A DNA stretch of 64,000 nt, taken from Enhydrobacter sp. (GTDB lineage Bacteria; Pseudomonadota; Alphaproteobacteria; Reyranellales; Reyranellaceae). The stretch lies in NCBI GenBank assembly GCA_025808875.1, contig CP075528.1, positions 3,160,473 through 3,224,472 of the forward strand, read 5' to 3'. Under the pieces are notes generated by a model. That model worked only from the letters and a program-made list of their open reading frames with translations, did no database searches and was not told the origin of the DNA. The position numbers were made by a program, and so were the translations under genes. The first letter of the stretch is position 1. The number at the start of each line of letters is the position of its first letter. Shown piece after piece: positions 1 through 9,553 of the stretch.

Positions 1-858
1 CTCCAGCCGCTCCCGGCGGGGCGGATGGTCGCGCGTGCCGACCGCCTGAACGACCCGGCTCAACAGTCGGCCCGCCAAGGCAGTGTCGAGGCGCGCCACC
101 CCTTCGCAATCCACCGAGACGCTGCCATCCGGCGTGAACGCCAGGATCGCGACGGCGGTTTCGGCCAGCCGGCGTTCGGTCTCGCCGCGATCACCGGTGA
201 CGACCGGCGTCCGCCCTTGCCGCGGCGCGGCGCGCAGTCGCGACCGGGCAAAACGAAGGTCGGCGTTCGACGGATCCTCGACCCAACCGACACCCCGCGC
301 CTCGAGCGTCGCGGTCAAGCGCTCGCGCGCCACGCCGAGCAACGGTCGCAGAAGGCGCACGTCGCGATGCTCGACCAACGCCGCCATGCCGGCCAGACCG
401 TCGGGCCCGCTGCCGCGCTCGTGCCGCATGACCACCGTCTCGGCCTGGTCGGCAGCGTGGTGGGCGACGAGCAGATGAAGGATGCCGCGCCTGACGCACG
501 CCTCGGACAGCAGTGCGTAGCGCGCAACGCGCGCCGCCTCCTGGATGCCCTGCGCCGGCTTGGCGCCGACCCAGCGCAGCACCTCGCCGGCGATGCCGAG
601 GCTCTCCATCCGGCGGTGCGTTGCATCGGCCTCGGCGGCGGCTTCGGCGCGCAGGCCGTGATCGACGATCAGGGCAAACGCGGCACCGCCGCGCACGACG
701 GCCCATTCATGCGCCAGCAGCGCGAGGCAGGTGGAATCGCGCCCGCCCGACAGGGCCACCGCCACCACGGGCGGCCGTTCGAACGGCTCGAACGGCGACA
801 TCAGTTCGGCGAACTCGCGCGCCGACAGCGGCAGCGCGGCACCCGCGCTCAACCGCAC
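1..858 (-). CDS. tilS: tRNA(Ile)-lysidine synthase, 3' part cut by window edge
   Basis: TilS ligates lysine to C34 of the AUA-reading tRNA-Ile in the cytoplasm (family knowledge). About 286 codons are visible; the C-terminus lies beyond base 1. The PP-loop ATP motif SGGRDS is at residues 37-42. The second family signature reads HHAADQAET at about 133-141; the family form is HHxDDQxET, so the first Asp is Ala here. I chose the GTG at 858 because the PP-loop frame opens there; TTG at 852 is an in-frame alternative. The start overlaps the stop of the upstream cpoB/ybgF gene (849-851), which suggests translational coupling. The order tilS after the tol-pal genes is common in alphaproteobacteria. 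The identification is firm, the exact start less so. Confidence 0.9.
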   Translation of the reverse strand, partial: MRLSAGAALPLSAREFAELMSPFEPFERPPVVAVALSGGRDSTCLALLAHEWAVVRGGAAFALIVDHGLRAEAAAEADATHRRMESLGIAGEVLRWVGAKPAQGIQEAARVARYALLSEACVRRGILHLLVAHHAADQAETVVMRHERGSGPDGLAGMAALVEHRDVRLLRPLLGVARERLTATLEARGVGWVEDPSNADLRFARSRLRAAPRQGRTPVVTGDRGETERRLAETAVAILAFTPDGSVSVDCEGVARLDTALAGRLLSRVVQAVGTRDHPPRRERLE

Positions 859-1583
859 CCGTTCTTCTGGCGCTCCTGCGCCACGCGCCGCTTCTGCAGA
901 TCGGTGGCCCGCGGATAATCCTGCGTGAACCGGGTGAACATCGTGCAGGCTTCCGTCTTCTTGTTCATCGCGGCGAGCGTGATGCCGAGCTTGAGCAGAT
1001 TGTCCGGCCCCTTCGGACTGGCCTTGTAGACCTTGTAGCCCTCGGCGAAGGCGACCGCGGCCTGCTGGTAGTCGCGGCGCGCGTAGTAGGTCTCGCCCAG
1101 CCAGTACTGCGCGTTGCCCGCCAGCACGTGCTGCGGGTTGCGCTGCACGAACGTCCTGAAGCCCTGCTCGGCACCGGCGTAGTCGCCGTCCTGCAGCTTC
1201 TTGAAGGCGTCGTGGTAGAGCTGGTCGGCGCCGGGCTGCGCCGCGGGAGGCGCCGCGCCAGGTGCGGGCGGCCGGGCCGCCGGCGGGGTCTGCGACGCCG
1301 CCTGTTGGCCGGGCCGGGCCGCCGCCGGCCCGCCGGGACGGGCGCCGCCCTTCTCGAGCTGCTCGAGGCGGAACTCGTAGTCGGCCTGCATCTTCTCCAT
1401 CTGCTGCTCGAGCTGCTGGTTGCGATATTGCAACTGCTCGACCTGGCCGGTGAGCAGCGTGATCGCCTGCTGCAGCTGGTTGAGCCGGTCCTCGATGTAG
1501 ACCGGGTCCACGCGCTGCGCGTGCGCGCCGTTCGGCAGGGCCAAGGCGGCAACGAGAAGGATGGCGGAAAGCTGGGTTCTCAA
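849..1583 (-). CDS. cpoB: Tol-Pal system coiled-coil/TPR protein CpoB (YbgF)
   Basis: Periplasmic partner of TolA that coordinates peptidoglycan synthesis with outer-membrane constriction (family knowledge). From the TTG at 1583 the protein opens with a clean signal peptide ending in NGAHA, and is about 244 aa. A Gln-rich coiled coil (about residues 30-80) forms the trimerisation region. A Pro/Ala linker follows, then TPR repeats (motifs such as AQYWLGETYY) to the C-terminal NGCG. An ATG at 1631 would add 16 residues ahead of the signal peptide and is less likely. A rho-independent terminator separates it from pal, so it probably has its own promoter in 1584-1660. Its stop overlaps the tilS start. 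Confidence 0.88.
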   Translation of the reverse strand: MRTQLSAILLVAALALPNGAHAQRVDPVYIEDRLNQLQQAITLLTGQVEQLQYRNQQLEQQMEKMQADYEFRLEQLEKGGARPGGPAAARPGQQAASQTPPAARPPAPGAAPPAAQPGADQLYHDAFKKLQDGDYAGAEQGFRTFVQRNPQHVLAGNAQYWLGETYYARRDYQQAAVAFAEGYKVYKASPKGPDNLLKLGITLAAMNKKTEACTMFTRFTQDYPRATDLQKRRVAQERQKNGCG

Positions 1584-1664
1584 AGCTGGCTTCTCATCGG
1601 AGGCTCGATGTTCGACGTCAAAGCGGGCCATTTTCGGGCATGCCGGGCGCGACTCCAAACGAAA

Positions 1665-1689
1665 ACGCCGGCCGCGAAGCGGCCGGCGT
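1665..1689 (-). terminator. Rho-independent terminator after pal
   Basis: An 11-bp perfect inverted repeat (arms 1665-1675 and 1679-1689, 3-nt loop) is followed on the minus strand by GTTTTCGTTT. It lies just downstream of pal and before cpoB, so it should end or attenuate the tol-pal transcript ahead of cpoB. Confidence 0.8.
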
Positions 1690-1714
1690 CTGCCATGCCC
1701 GCAGGCGCGGCGGC

Positions 1715-2170
1715 TTACTGCAGGGCGGTGATGGCGCGGCGGTTGCGCGCCCAAGCCCCCTCGTCCGAACCGACCGGGTCGGGGCGCTCCTTGCCGTAGC
1801 TGATGGTCTTGATGCGCTGGGCCGGAATGCCTTGCGCGATCAGGTACTGGCGCGAGGCGTTGGCGCGGCGCTCACCGAGCGCGAGGTTGTACTCGCGCGT
1901 GCCACGCTCATCGCAATGGCCTTCGATGATGATCTGATAGTTGGTGTACTTCTTCAGCCATTCGGCCTGCCGGTTCAATGTCTCGCGGCCGTCGGGGCGA
2001 ATGACCGATTGATCGGTGTCGAAGAACACCCGGTCGCCGACATTCTGGCGGAAGTCGGCGACGGAGCCTGGCGTCACGGTGGTGCTGGCGGGAGCCGGCG
2101 GCTGTTCGCTGCTGCACGCGGCGGCGACGAGCAGTGCCGCGATGGCGGCGATTGCCTTGAAAGCCTTCAT
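1715..2170 (-). CDS. pal: Peptidoglycan-associated lipoprotein Pal
   Basis: Outer-membrane lipoprotein that binds peptidoglycan meso-DAP and is mobilised by TolB and the TolQRA motor. The protein has 151 aa. The signal peptide ends in a lipobox VAAAC with Cys19. An OmpA_C domain fills about residues 45-150. It contains FDTDQS, then GHCDERGTREYNLALGERRA, which carries the Asp and Arg that bind DAP in the family. The start is backed by an AGGA ribosome site close to the ATG. A 109-bp gap separates it from tolB and may hold a secondary promoter. Confidence 0.96.
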   Translation of the reverse strand: MKAFKAIAAIAALLVAAACSSEQPPAPASTTVTPGSVADFRQNVGDRVFFDTDQSVIRPDGRETLNRQAEWLKKYTNYQIIIEGHCDERGTREYNLALGERRANASRQYLIAQGIPAQRIKTISYGKERPDPVGSDEGAWARNRRAITALQ

Positions 2171-2279
2171 TCCTCATTCGCCCCGGCTCTCGCCGGCGCG
2201 CTCCTCTCGGTTGCACAACTTCCAGACGCAACGACCCGAGCGATGGCGCGCCCGGGCCGGTGCGCGATGATATCCCCCG

Positions 2280-3623
2280 CTATTGCGGAATCAAGGGTGA
2301 CCACGCCGGATCGGACGCGTCCGTGGGGGTCGGCACCTGTCGCTCGAAGCGACCGGTGATATCCACGGAATGCAGTGTCACTGAACCCGCCCGGCCTCCG
2401 GAGTTGGGCTGCTGGCGGAAGAACATGAGGACCCTTCCATTGGGCGCCCAGGTCGGGCCCTCCACGAGGAACCCGCTCGCCAGCATGCGTTCGCCGCTGC
2501 CGTCGGGCCGCATGACGCCGATCCCGAAGGTTCCGGCCGTCATCTTGGTGAAAGCGATGTAGTCGCCGCGCGGCGACCAGACCGGCGTGGCATAGCGTCC
2601 GTCGCCGAAGCTGATGCGCTTCTCGCCGCCGCCGCTGGAACTCATGACGTAGAGCTGCTGTGTGCCGCCGCGGTCGGAATTGAACACGATCTGCGTGCCG
2701 TCGTTGGAATAGGACGGCGAGGTGTCGATGGACGGCGAGTTGGTCAGCCGACGCAGATTGCGGCCGCGCACATCCATCTCGTAGAGGTTCGTGCGGCCAT
2801 CCTGGGAAAGACTCATCGCCACCTTGGTGCCGTCGGGCGAGAAGCGTGGAGCAAAACTCATGCCGGGGAAATCGCCGAGCAGCTCGCGACGGCCGCTGTC
2901 GACGTTCTGCAGGTAGACGCGCGGCGGCGTGTTGCGCTCACCGTAGGCCATGTAGACGATCTCCTGCAAGGTCGGCGAGAAGCGCGGCGTGATGGCAATC
3001 GTCCGGCCGTCGGTGATGTAGCGGTTGTTGGCGCCGTCCTGATCCATGATGGCGATGCGCTTGGTGCGGTTGTTGAGCGGCCCGGTCTCCGACACATAGG
3101 CGACGCGCGTGTCGAAGTAGCCCTCCTCGCCGGTCACGCGCTTGTAGATGGCGTCGGAAATGATGTGGGCGAGCCGCCGCCAGTTGTTGGGCTGGCTGGT
3201 GTAGGAGAAGCCGGTGAGCTGCTGGCCGACCACGACGTCCCACAGCCGGAAGTCGACCTTGATGTTGCCGCCGACCTGGGTGACCTGCCCGACCACCAGC
3301 CCCTCGGCGCCGGCGGTGCGCCATTCGGGGAAGCGCGGCGCGGCGTTGGGGTTGATCTCGCGCTGGATGAAGGCGCCCGGCGGGATCGAGCGGAACAGCC
3401 CGGAATTCTGCAGGTTGTTGCGGATCACCGTGGCCATCTCCGCGCCGACGCGGTCGCCCGCGAAGTCGACGACGGCGATCGGCTTGGGCTCGAAGTTCGG
3501 CCGCGTGATGTCGATCGTGAGCTGCGCCCGCGCGGGAGCGGCGAGAACCGCCATCGGCAAGGCAGCCAGGATCGTTCGACGGGGCAACTGCATGTCCAAC
3601 CTCTTGGTCAGGAGCGGAGTCAT
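2280..3623 (-). CDS. tolB: Tol-Pal beta-propeller protein TolB
   Basis: Periplasmic beta-propeller that switches Pal between free and peptidoglycan-bound states. The protein has 447 aa, normal for the family. A signal peptide with twin Arg (PRRTILAALPM) ends in APARAQ. An N-terminal alpha/beta domain spans about 35-170. WD40-like propeller repeats follow, with recurring FSPDGTKVAM, YSNDGTQIVF and WSPRGDYIAF motifs. A second in-frame ATG at 3593, with AGAGG upstream, would give a shorter signal peptide and is an equally plausible start. It begins 17 bp after the tolA stop, in the same operon. Confidence 0.95.
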   Translation of the reverse strand: MTPLLTKRLDMQLPRRTILAALPMAVLAAPARAQLTIDITRPNFEPKPIAVVDFAGDRVGAEMATVIRNNLQNSGLFRSIPPGAFIQREINPNAAPRFPEWRTAGAEGLVVGQVTQVGGNIKVDFRLWDVVVGQQLTGFSYTSQPNNWRRLAHIISDAIYKRVTGEEGYFDTRVAYVSETGPLNNRTKRIAIMDQDGANNRYITDGRTIAITPRFSPTLQEIVYMAYGERNTPPRVYLQNVDSGRRELLGDFPGMSFAPRFSPDGTKVAMSLSQDGRTNLYEMDVRGRNLRRLTNSPSIDTSPSYSNDGTQIVFNSDRGGTQQLYVMSSSGGGEKRISFGDGRYATPVWSPRGDYIAFTKMTAGTFGIGVMRPDGSGERMLASGFLVEGPTWAPNGRVLMFFRQQPNSGGRAGSVTLHSVDITGRFERQVPTPTDASDPAWSPLIPQ

Positions 3624-3639
3624 ATCGCGGAGCTCTCTG

Positions 3640-4596
3640 TCAGTAGTCGCGGGGATCGAAATTGAAGGTGATCGTGCGCCACGCGTTGTATTTATCCGGT
3701 GACAACGGCCAGGGCTGGCAACGCGGGTTCATGATGGCGCGATGCGCGGCGTCTGCGGCGGCCCGGTAGGCGGGATCGCTGTTGTAGCGGCCGGTTTCGC
3801 GCAGGTCGGCCTTCACCGGCGTGCCGTCCTGGTTCATCTGCACCACGAGCGTTATGACGAGCTGATCCTGCCCCTTCACGCCGACGGGGAAATTCCAGCA
3901 CGGGCGGATCTTCTGCCGCACGCCTTCCACTTCGCTCGCCGTCACCACGGCGGCGAGGTTGGGCGCCTGCGGTGCCTGTCGCGTGACCTGCTGAACCGGC
4001 TTGGGCTGCTGCTCGGGGGTCTGCACCCTGGTCTTGGAGTCCTGGTTCTTGAGCAGGCTGTCGACGATCGAATCGACGTTCGGCTTGGGCGGCGCGGGTT
4101 TCGGCGGCGCGGGCTTGGGCGGCTCGACCTTCTTCACCTCGGGCTTGGGCGGCTCGGGCTTGGGCGGCTCGGGGGGCTTCTCGACCTTGGGCGGGTCCGG
4201 CTCCCTGGGCTTGAGCGCGATCAGCTCCTCGGCCGGCTTGGGCGGTTCGGGCCTGGGCTTGACCTCGGGCTTCGGCGCGACCGGCTTGGCCTCCGCCACG
4301 TCCGGCTTCGGCGGCTCCGGCGCCGGGATCGGGTCCGCCGTCTTGGGCGGCGGCGCCTTCGTAGTTTCGGTGTCGATCTTGGCGTCCTTGGGCTGGGGCG
4401 GCGGATTGCCGACGGTCGGTGCCGCCGCCTTCTTGTCGATCGCCTCGAACTCGACCATCACCGGCTCCGGCTCGACCGGCGGCCGGCTGAAGAAGTTGAA
4501 GTTCGCCACCGCCGCCGCCAGGGCAACGACATGCACCGCCGCCGACAGCACTGCCGGCGTGCGCATCTCGATGCTGGCGGGGGCGCCGTCGAACAT
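3640..4596 (-). CDS. tolA: Tol-Pal energy-transducing protein TolA
   Basis: Inner-membrane protein that spans the periplasm and transmits the TolQR proton-motive force to TolB/Pal. It has 318 aa. One N-terminal transmembrane helix lies at about residues 13-35. A long Pro/Lys/Glu-rich domain (KPEPPKPEV-like runs, about 45-200) replaces the Ala-rich helix of E. coli TolA and is typical of alphaproteobacteria. A TonB/TolA-like C-terminal domain covers about 225-318. It sits 16 bp after tolR and 16 bp before tolB. Confidence 0.92.
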   Translation of the reverse strand: MFDGAPASIEMRTPAVLSAAVHVVALAAAVANFNFFSRPPVEPEPVMVEFEAIDKKAAAPTVGNPPPQPKDAKIDTETTKAPPPKTADPIPAPEPPKPDVAEAKPVAPKPEVKPRPEPPKPAEELIALKPREPDPPKVEKPPEPPKPEPPKPEVKKVEPPKPAPPKPAPPKPNVDSIVDSLLKNQDSKTRVQTPEQQPKPVQQVTRQAPQAPNLAAVVTASEVEGVRQKIRPCWNFPVGVKGQDQLVITLVVQMNQDGTPVKADLRETGRYNSDPAYRAAADAAHRAIMNPRCQPWPLSPDKYNAWRTITFNFDPRDY

Positions 4597-4612
4597 GCGG
4601 TACTCGCCTGCC

Positions 4613-5110
4613 CTAACGCCTCGGGGCCGGCTGAGGTGCCGGCGCCGGCCGTCCTCCCGCCGCGGGCGGCTGCGCCTGCTCGCCGAGCAGGCCGAGCTGG
4701 CGGAAGCCGGAATCGATCACGACGCCCATGACCTCCATCATGCGGCCGTAGTTGATGTCCTTGTCGCCGCGGATGAAGACCCGCTGGTCCGGCTTCTCGG
4801 CGTGGACGGCCTTGAGCTTCTCGGCGAGGTCCCCGAGCTCGTACCTGGTCTCGCCGAGGAAGACCTCGTCCTGCTTGTTGACGCTGACCACCATCGGCTC
4901 GTCCTTGCCGCCGACCTGCTGGGCGCTCGTCTTGGGCAGGTCGACCGGGACGCCGACCTGCATGAGCGGCGCGGTGATCATGAAGATGATCAACAGCACC
5001 AGCATCACGTCGACCAGCGGCGTGACGTTGATCTCGGCGATCGGCGCGAAGCGCCGGCGCCGGAACCGGCCGGACGGGGGACCGCCTGCCGAGGGAACGA
5101 TGCCGGCCAT
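4613..5110 (-). CDS. tolR: Tol-Pal proton-channel subunit TolR
   Basis: TolR pairs with TolQ in a 5:2 rotary proton motor of the inner membrane. It has 165 aa from the ATG at 5110, which overlaps the tolQ stop as ATGA. The single transmembrane helix carries the family motif [20 protein letters not shown], with Asp34 as the proton-binding residue. The periplasmic ExbD/TolR domain follows ([11 protein letters not shown]). The C-terminal tail is Pro/Ala-rich. Confidence 0.96.
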   Translation of the reverse strand: MAGIVPSAGGPPSGRFRRRRFAPIAEINVTPLVDVMLVLLIIFMITAPLMQVGVPVDLPKTSAQQVGGKDEPMVVSVNKQDEVFLGETRYELGDLAEKLKAVHAEKPDQRVFIRGDKDINYGRMMEVMGVVIDSGFRQLGLLGEQAQPPAAGGRPAPAPQPAPRR

Positions 5111-5844
5111 CAGCCCTGCTCCTCGAGCTGACGCGACAGGATGGTGATGAACTCGCCGGCGAAGGCCTCGAGCTGCTGCGAGTAGCGCATCACCTGCCCC
5201 GACAGGATGTTGTAGGCGCTGGCCGCCGGGATGGCGGCGACGAGGCCGATGGCCGTCGCGAACAGCGCCTCGGAGATGCCCGGCGCGACGACGGCGAGCG
5301 AGGTGTTCTTCGACTGGGCGATGTGGCCGAAGCTGTTCATGATGCCCCACACCGTGCCGAACAGGCCGACGAACACCGCGTTGGCGCCGACCGTCGCGAG
5401 AAAGCCGAGCCGCTTCTCGATGGCTTCCATTTCACGCTGGATGGTGACGCTCATGACCTGCTCGATGCGCTGGCGCAGCGCGGCGCGCGCCGTCGCGCTG
5501 GCGGCCAGGCCCTTGGAGAGCGAGCGCCGCCATTCGCGCATCGCCGCCGAGAACACGCTCGACATCGGATCCTCGGGCTTGGAGCCGACGCGGTCGTAGA
5601 GATCCTCGAGCGAGACGCCCGACCAGAACGTGTCCTCGAACGACTGCGCCGACTTCTTCAAAGAGCGCAGCCGAAACATCTTCTCGAAGATGATCGCCCA
5701 CGACCAGAACGAAGCCAGGAGGAGTGCGATCATCACCGCCTTCACAACCCAGTCGGCCTGCAGGAAGAGGCCGTAGATGGACATATCCAAAGGTGGCGTG
5801 CTGCCGCCGAGGGGGGTACCGGCGACCTGCGCGTAGGCGTTCAT
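5110..5844 (-). CDS. tolQ: Tol-Pal proton-channel subunit TolQ
   Basis: MotA/TolQ/ExbB-family stator of the Tol motor. It has 244 aa and three hydrophobic segments at about 30-50, 150-170 and 185-205. The family signature [13 protein letters not shown] lies in the second helix, and the [12 protein letters not shown] run in the third. It is the first gene of tolQRA-tolB-pal and follows ybgC by 24 bp. Confidence 0.96.
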   Translation of the reverse strand: MNAYAQVAGTPLGGSTPPLDMSIYGLFLQADWVVKAVMIALLLASFWSWAIIFEKMFRLRSLKKSAQSFEDTFWSGVSLEDLYDRVGSKPEDPMSSVFSAAMREWRRSLSKGLAASATARAALRQRIEQVMSVTIQREMEAIEKRLGFLATVGANAVFVGLFGTVWGIMNSFGHIAQSKNTSLAVVAPGISEALFATAIGLVAAIPAASAYNILSGQVMRYSQQLEAFAGEFITILSRQLEEQG

Positions 5845-5868
5845 TCGTTTCTCCGTTGGTTCAAAGGG

Positions 5869-6339
5869 TCATACGTGAATATGGCGTGAGCGGGGCGGGT
5901 CGGCGGCGCCGACGCGCGCCAAGGCCGTCCTGAGGTGCGGCGGCAACCGCACCGGGCGGCCGGTCGCGCCCATGCAGGCGACCGTCAGCTCGGCGCGGAC
6001 CAGGACATCCCCGCTGCGCCGAGCCTGCTGCAGCATGTCGAGCGACGCCCCGCGCAGTTCGCCGCAGGTGGTGACGATTTCGATGGTTTCGTCGAGCCGG
6101 GCCGGCCGCAGGTAGTCGATGAGGCAGCGCCGCACGACCCAGTTCACGCCCCGCTCGTCGCGCAGCGCGCTGTGCTCCTGCCCCAGCAGCCTCAACAGCT
6201 CGGTGCGGCCGCGCTCCAGGAAGCGCAGCCAGTTGGCGTAGTAGACGATGCCGGCGGCATCCGTGTCCTCGTAGTAGACCCGCAGCGGCAGGATGTGGGC
6301 GCCGTCCACGAAGCGCCCCGACGTCGGTTCGCTGCTCAC
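5869..6339 (-). CDS. ybgC: Tol-Pal-associated acyl-CoA thioesterase YbgC
   Basis: Hotdog-fold 4-hydroxybenzoyl-CoA-type thioesterase that acts on acyl-CoA or acyl-ACP and is nearly always linked to tol genes. It has 156 aa. The catalytic motif is [20 protein letters not shown], with the Asp of YEDTDAAG. The GTG start at 6339 overlaps the ruvB stop (GTGA), so it is translationally coupled to ruvB. The ruv operon and the tol operon are therefore probably read through. Confidence 0.93.
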   Translation of the reverse strand: MSSEPTSGRFVDGAHILPLRVYYEDTDAAGIVYYANWLRFLERGRTELLRLLGQEHSALRDERGVNWVVRRCLIDYLRPARLDETIEIVTTCGELRGASLDMLQQARRSGDVLVRAELTVACMGATGRPVRLPPHLRTALARVGAADPPRSRHIHV

Positions 6340-7394
6340 GCCTCCTCCACCGACCCATCGCCCGACAGCAGGTCGAGCTGATGCCGCTGCTCCCTGGGCA
6401 TGGCGAGTCCGAGATGACGATAGCCACCCTCGGCCAGCAGCCGCCCGCGCGGCGTGCGCATCAGCAAGCCGAGTTGCATCAGGTAGGGCTCGATCACGTC
6501 CTCGATGACGTCACGCTGCTCGGAGAGCGCGGCGGCGAGCGTCTCCACGCCGACCGGGCCGCCGCCGTAGTTCTCGGCGATGCAGGCGAGATAGCGACGA
6601 TCCATGGCGTCGAGCCCGCGCCCGTCGACCTCGAGCCGCGTCAACGCCGCGTCGGCCGCCCGCGCATCGACCGCCTTGTGGCCGGCGACGGCGGCGAAGT
6701 CGCGCACGCGCCGCAGCAGGCGGTTGGCGACACGCGGCGTGCCGCGCGAGCGCTTGGCGATCTCGGCCGCGCCATCGCCCGCCAGCTCGAGCTTCAGCAC
6801 GCGCGCGGCACGACGCACGATCGTCTCGAGTTCGGCCGGTTCGTAGAACACCATGCGCAGCGGAATGCCGAAGCGCTCGCGCAAGGGTCGGGTCATCAAT
6901 CCCGAACGGGTGGTCGCGCCGACCAGGGTGAAGGGCGGCAGATCGATGCGCACCGAGCGGGCGGCAGGCCCCTCGCCGATCATCAGGTCGAGTTGGAAGT
7001 CCTCCATCGCGGGATAGAGGATCTCCTCGATCGCCGGATTGAGCCGATGGATCTCGTCGATGAAGAGCACGTCGCGCGGCTGCAGGTTGGTGAGCTGGGC
7101 GGCGAGGTCGCCGGCCTTCTGGATCACCGGTCCCGAGGTGGCGCGGAAGCCGACGCCCATCTCGCGCGCCACGATCTGCGCCAGGGTCGTCTTGCCGAGG
7201 CCGGGCGGGCCGTGGAACAGCACGTGGTCGAGCGCCTCGCCGCGGGCGCTGGCCGCGGCGATGAAGATCCTGAGATTCTCGCGCACCTGCTTCTGGCCGA
7301 TGAACTCGTCGAGCGCCTGCGGACGCAGCATCGGCTCCGCGGCGTCTTCCTCGGCCCGCCTGGACGCGACCAGGCGTTCGGGCTCGCCGTTCAC
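6336..7394 (-). CDS. ruvB: Holliday junction branch-migration ATPase RuvB
   Basis: Hexameric AAA+ motor that drives branch migration with RuvA. It has 352 aa. Walker A is GPPGLGKTT (residues 62-70), Walker B is FIDEIHRL, sensor 1 is in [10 protein letters not shown], and a winged-helix C-terminal domain is present. The GTG start overlaps the ruvA stop. Confidence 0.98.
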   Translation of the reverse strand: MNGEPERLVASRRAEEDAAEPMLRPQALDEFIGQKQVRENLRIFIAAASARGEALDHVLFHGPPGLGKTTLAQIVAREMGVGFRATSGPVIQKAGDLAAQLTNLQPRDVLFIDEIHRLNPAIEEILYPAMEDFQLDLMIGEGPAARSVRIDLPPFTLVGATTRSGLMTRPLRERFGIPLRMVFYEPAELETIVRRAARVLKLELAGDGAAEIAKRSRGTPRVANRLLRRVRDFAAVAGHKAVDARAADAALTRLEVDGRGLDAMDRRYLACIAENYGGGPVGVETLAAALSEQRDVIEDVIEPYLMQLGLLMRTPRGRLLAEGGYRHLGLAMPREQRHQLDLLSGDGSVEEA

Positions 7395-7999
7395 CGCGAC
7401 AGCTCCTGCAGGCCGGCGCGGATCACCGCGTCGAGCCTGGCCTCGGCGCCCAGCCGCTGAGCGACACGCGCCACCGCGCCGAACGCCTCGACCCGGCGGT
7501 AGCCGAGATTGACCAGCGCGGACACGGCGTCCTCGTTGATCGAGCCGGCCTGAACCGGCGCGGCGGCCTGTTCGGACCTGGCGGCGGACGCAACGCCGAA
7601 CACGGCGGCCTTGTCCTTCAACTCGGTCGCCAGGCGCGCGGCGAGCTTGGGCCCGACGCCGGCGGGCCGGCTGAGCGTGGCACGGTCCTGCGCGGCGATG
7701 GCACGCGCGATCTCGTCGGGCGCCAAGGTCGAGAGGATCGACAGCGCAACCCTGGCGCCCACACCCTGGACGGTGGTCAGGATGCGGAACCAGTCGCGCT
7801 CGGCGGTGTCGAGGAAGCCGTAGAGCGCGATCGCGTCCTCGCGCACGATCGTCTCGACCAGCACCGTCACCGGCCCGCCAACCACGAGGTCGCGCAGGGT
7901 GCGCGCCGATGCGGCGACGAGATAACCGACGCCCGATACGTCGATCACGGCGCTGTCGCCGTCGATCGATTCGACGATGCCCTTCAGTCGCGCGATCAC
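7391..7999 (-). CDS. ruvA: Holliday junction DNA-binding protein RuvA
   Basis: RuvA tetramers clamp the four-way junction and load RuvB. It has 202 aa. An N-terminal OB fold ([20 protein letters not shown]) is followed by two helix-hairpin-helix motifs ([13 protein letters not shown] and [16 protein letters not shown]). An acidic/Ala linker leads to a C-terminal RuvB-binding domain ([12 protein letters not shown]). The GTG start overlaps the ruvC stop by GTGA. Confidence 0.97.
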   Translation of the reverse strand: MIARLKGIVESIDGDSAVIDVSGVGYLVAASARTLRDLVVGGPVTVLVETIVREDAIALYGFLDTAERDWFRILTTVQGVGARVALSILSTLAPDEIARAIAAQDRATLSRPAGVGPKLAARLATELKDKAAVFGVASAARSEQAAAPVQAGSINEDAVSALVNLGYRRVEAFGAVARVAQRLGAEARLDAVIRAGLQELSR

Positions 8000-8487
8000 G
8001 GGGCGGCCTCGATGCGGCGCGCCGTGGCGCGGTGATGGGCGTGGCAGATGGCGACGGCGAGTGCGTCGGCGGCGTCGGCCGTGGCGTCGACGCCGGGCAG
8101 CAGACGGCCGACCATCATCGCGATCTGCCGCTTGTCGGCCTGGCCCACCCCGGTCACCGACTTCTTCACCAGCCGCGCGGCATACTCGAACACCGGCAAT
8201 CCGGCCCGCGCCGGCGCCAGCAGCACCACGCCGCGCGCCTGGCCAAGCTTGAGAGTCGAACCCGGATTGACGTTCACGAATGTCTCCTCGACCGCCGCTT
8301 CCGACGGACGCCGGGCGGCGATCACGCCGGCGACGCCGTCGAACAGATCGGCCAGCCGCTCGGCGAGGCTGCGGTCGCCCGCCACCTTGATCACGCCGTG
8401 CGCCACGTGGCGCAGGCGATTGCCGTCGACGTCGATCACGCCCCAGCCGGTCAGGCGAAGACCGGGATCGAGGCCGATCAGTCTCAT
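7996..8487 (-). CDS. ruvC: Holliday junction resolvase RuvC
   Basis: Mg-dependent endonuclease that cuts the four-way junction with symmetric nicks. It has 163 aa. The RNase H-like fold opens with [15 protein letters not shown] (Asp7 catalytic). Later acidic residues lie in [10 protein letters not shown] and near [16 protein letters not shown]. The ATG at 8487 fits the family N-terminus exactly; longer in-frame extensions are shadow sequence. It begins 8 bp after the yebC stop. Confidence 0.97.
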   Translation of the reverse strand: MRLIGLDPGLRLTGWGVIDVDGNRLRHVAHGVIKVAGDRSLAERLADLFDGVAGVIAARRPSEAAVEETFVNVNPGSTLKLGQARGVVLLAPARAGLPVFEYAARLVKKSVTGVGQADKRQIAMMVGRLLPGVDATADAADALAVAICHAHHRATARRIEAAP

Positions 8488-8495
8488 GGCCCCGG

Positions 8496-9254
8496 TCAGG
8501 CCGCGAACTTCGCCAGAGCGTCGTCCGACAGCTCGAAGTTGGCGTAGACGTTCTGCACGTCGTCGTTGTCTTCGAGCGCCGCGATCATGTCGAGCAGGGT
8601 CCGCGCCACGTCGCCTTCGACCGGCGCGGTCGTCTTCGGCCGCCACACCAGCTTGGCCGACGACGGCTCGCCCAGCGACTTCTCGAGCGCTTCGCGCACG
8701 ACGCTGAAACTGTCCTGGGCGGCGATGACCTCGTGGCCGCCACCCTCGCCCTCGGCGGTGGCGACATCGTCGGCGCCCGCCTCGATCGCCTTTTCCATCA
8801 CCTGGTCGGCGGTGCCGGCCGCGAGAGGGAAGCGGAACTCGCCGACCCGGTCGAACATGAAGGAGACGCTGTTGGTCTCGCCGAGATTGCCGCCGTGCTT
8901 GGTGAAGATCGAGCGCACCTCGCCGGCCGTGCGGTTGCGGTTGTTGGTCAGCGCCTCGACGATCAGAGCAACACCACCCGGCCCGTACCCCTCGTAGCGC
9001 ACCTCGTCGTAGTTGGCGTCGGCATCGGCACCCGAGCCGCGCTTGATGGCGCGATCGATGGTGTCGCGCGTCATGTTGGCCTCGCGCGCCGCGATCATCG
9101 CCGCCCGCAGTCGCGGGTTGGACGCCGGATCGGGCGATCCCAGACGCGCCGCCGTCGTGATTTCACGGATCAGCTTGGTGAAGATCTTGGCCCGCTGGGC
9201 GTCCTGGCGCCCCTTGCGGTGCATGATGTTCTTGAACTGCGAATGGCCCGCCAT
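8496..9254 (-). CDS. yebC: YebC/PmpR-family regulatory protein
   Basis: Widely conserved YebC family, described as a DNA-binding regulator and, in some bacteria, a factor that relieves ribosome stalling. It has 252 aa, the usual length. The N-terminus [15 protein letters not shown] and the [20 protein letters not shown] segment are diagnostic. It is the first gene of yebC-ruvCAB. The 45 bp ahead of the start contain a TATAGG hexamer, but no convincing -35 was found. Confidence 0.95.
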   Translation of the reverse strand: MAGHSQFKNIMHRKGRQDAQRAKIFTKLIREITTAARLGSPDPASNPRLRAAMIAAREANMTRDTIDRAIKRGSGADADANYDEVRYEGYGPGGVALIVEALTNNRNRTAGEVRSIFTKHGGNLGETNSVSFMFDRVGEFRFPLAAGTADQVMEKAIEAGADDVATAEGEGGGHEVIAAQDSFSVVREALEKSLGEPSSAKLVWRPKTTAPVEGDVARTLLDMIAALEDNDDVQNVYANFELSDDALAKFAA

Positions 9255-9348
9255 GGCCCGACAACCAGATTCGGTGAGTTGATCGGGCGCCTATACCACT
9301 TCTCGTGGGTTTTGGGAGTGTTAGAGACGACGCTTTGGCCATCGGCAC

Positions 9349-9376
9349 AAAAAAAGGCGGGGGCCGAAGCCCCCGC
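9349..9376 (-). terminator. Distal terminator of a tandem pair
   Basis: Arms 9357-9364 and 9369-9376 (8 bp, almost all G-C, tetraloop TTCG on the minus strand) are followed on the minus strand by C and a run of seven T (9355-9349). The polarity shows that it ends a minus-strand transcript. Confidence 0.85.
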
Positions 9377-9377
9377 T

Positions 9378-9405
9378 AAAAAACGTCGGAACCTAGATTC
9401 CGACG
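9378..9405 (-). terminator. Proximal terminator of a tandem pair
   Basis: Arms 9384-9391 and 9398-9405 form an 8-bp perfect stem (CGTCGGAA/TTCCGACG) with a 6-nt loop. It is followed on the minus strand by six T (9383-9378). The second terminator starts within 2 nt, so termination here should be very efficient. Confidence 0.82.
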
Positions 9406-9458
9406 CCCCCTCTAACCTTGAAGACAGTTCGCCGACACGGCGAAAAATCCTTTAACAT
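9378..9458 (-). ncRNA. Candidate small RNA or micro-gene upstream of tandem terminators
   Basis: The 150 bp between the ymdB stop (9554) and the tandem terminators hold no normal gene. On the minus strand a TTGACG hexamer (9491-9486) lies 17 nt from CATCCT (9468-9463), a weak sigma70-like pair. It would start a transcript of about 80 nt ending at the first T-run. A 21-codon frame (ATG at 9458, TAG at 9393 inside the terminator loop) also exists but has no ribosome site. The transcript could equally be just the 3' UTR of ymdB. This is speculative; only the terminators are secure. Confidence 0.35.
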
Positions 9459-9553
9459 CAAAAGGATGCCGGATTTTCCCCAGGCCGTCAACGAAAGCCT
9501 TCAAGTACCTCTAATAGGTACGGATGCCCGTTGCGGGATACAAGATGCTGCAA

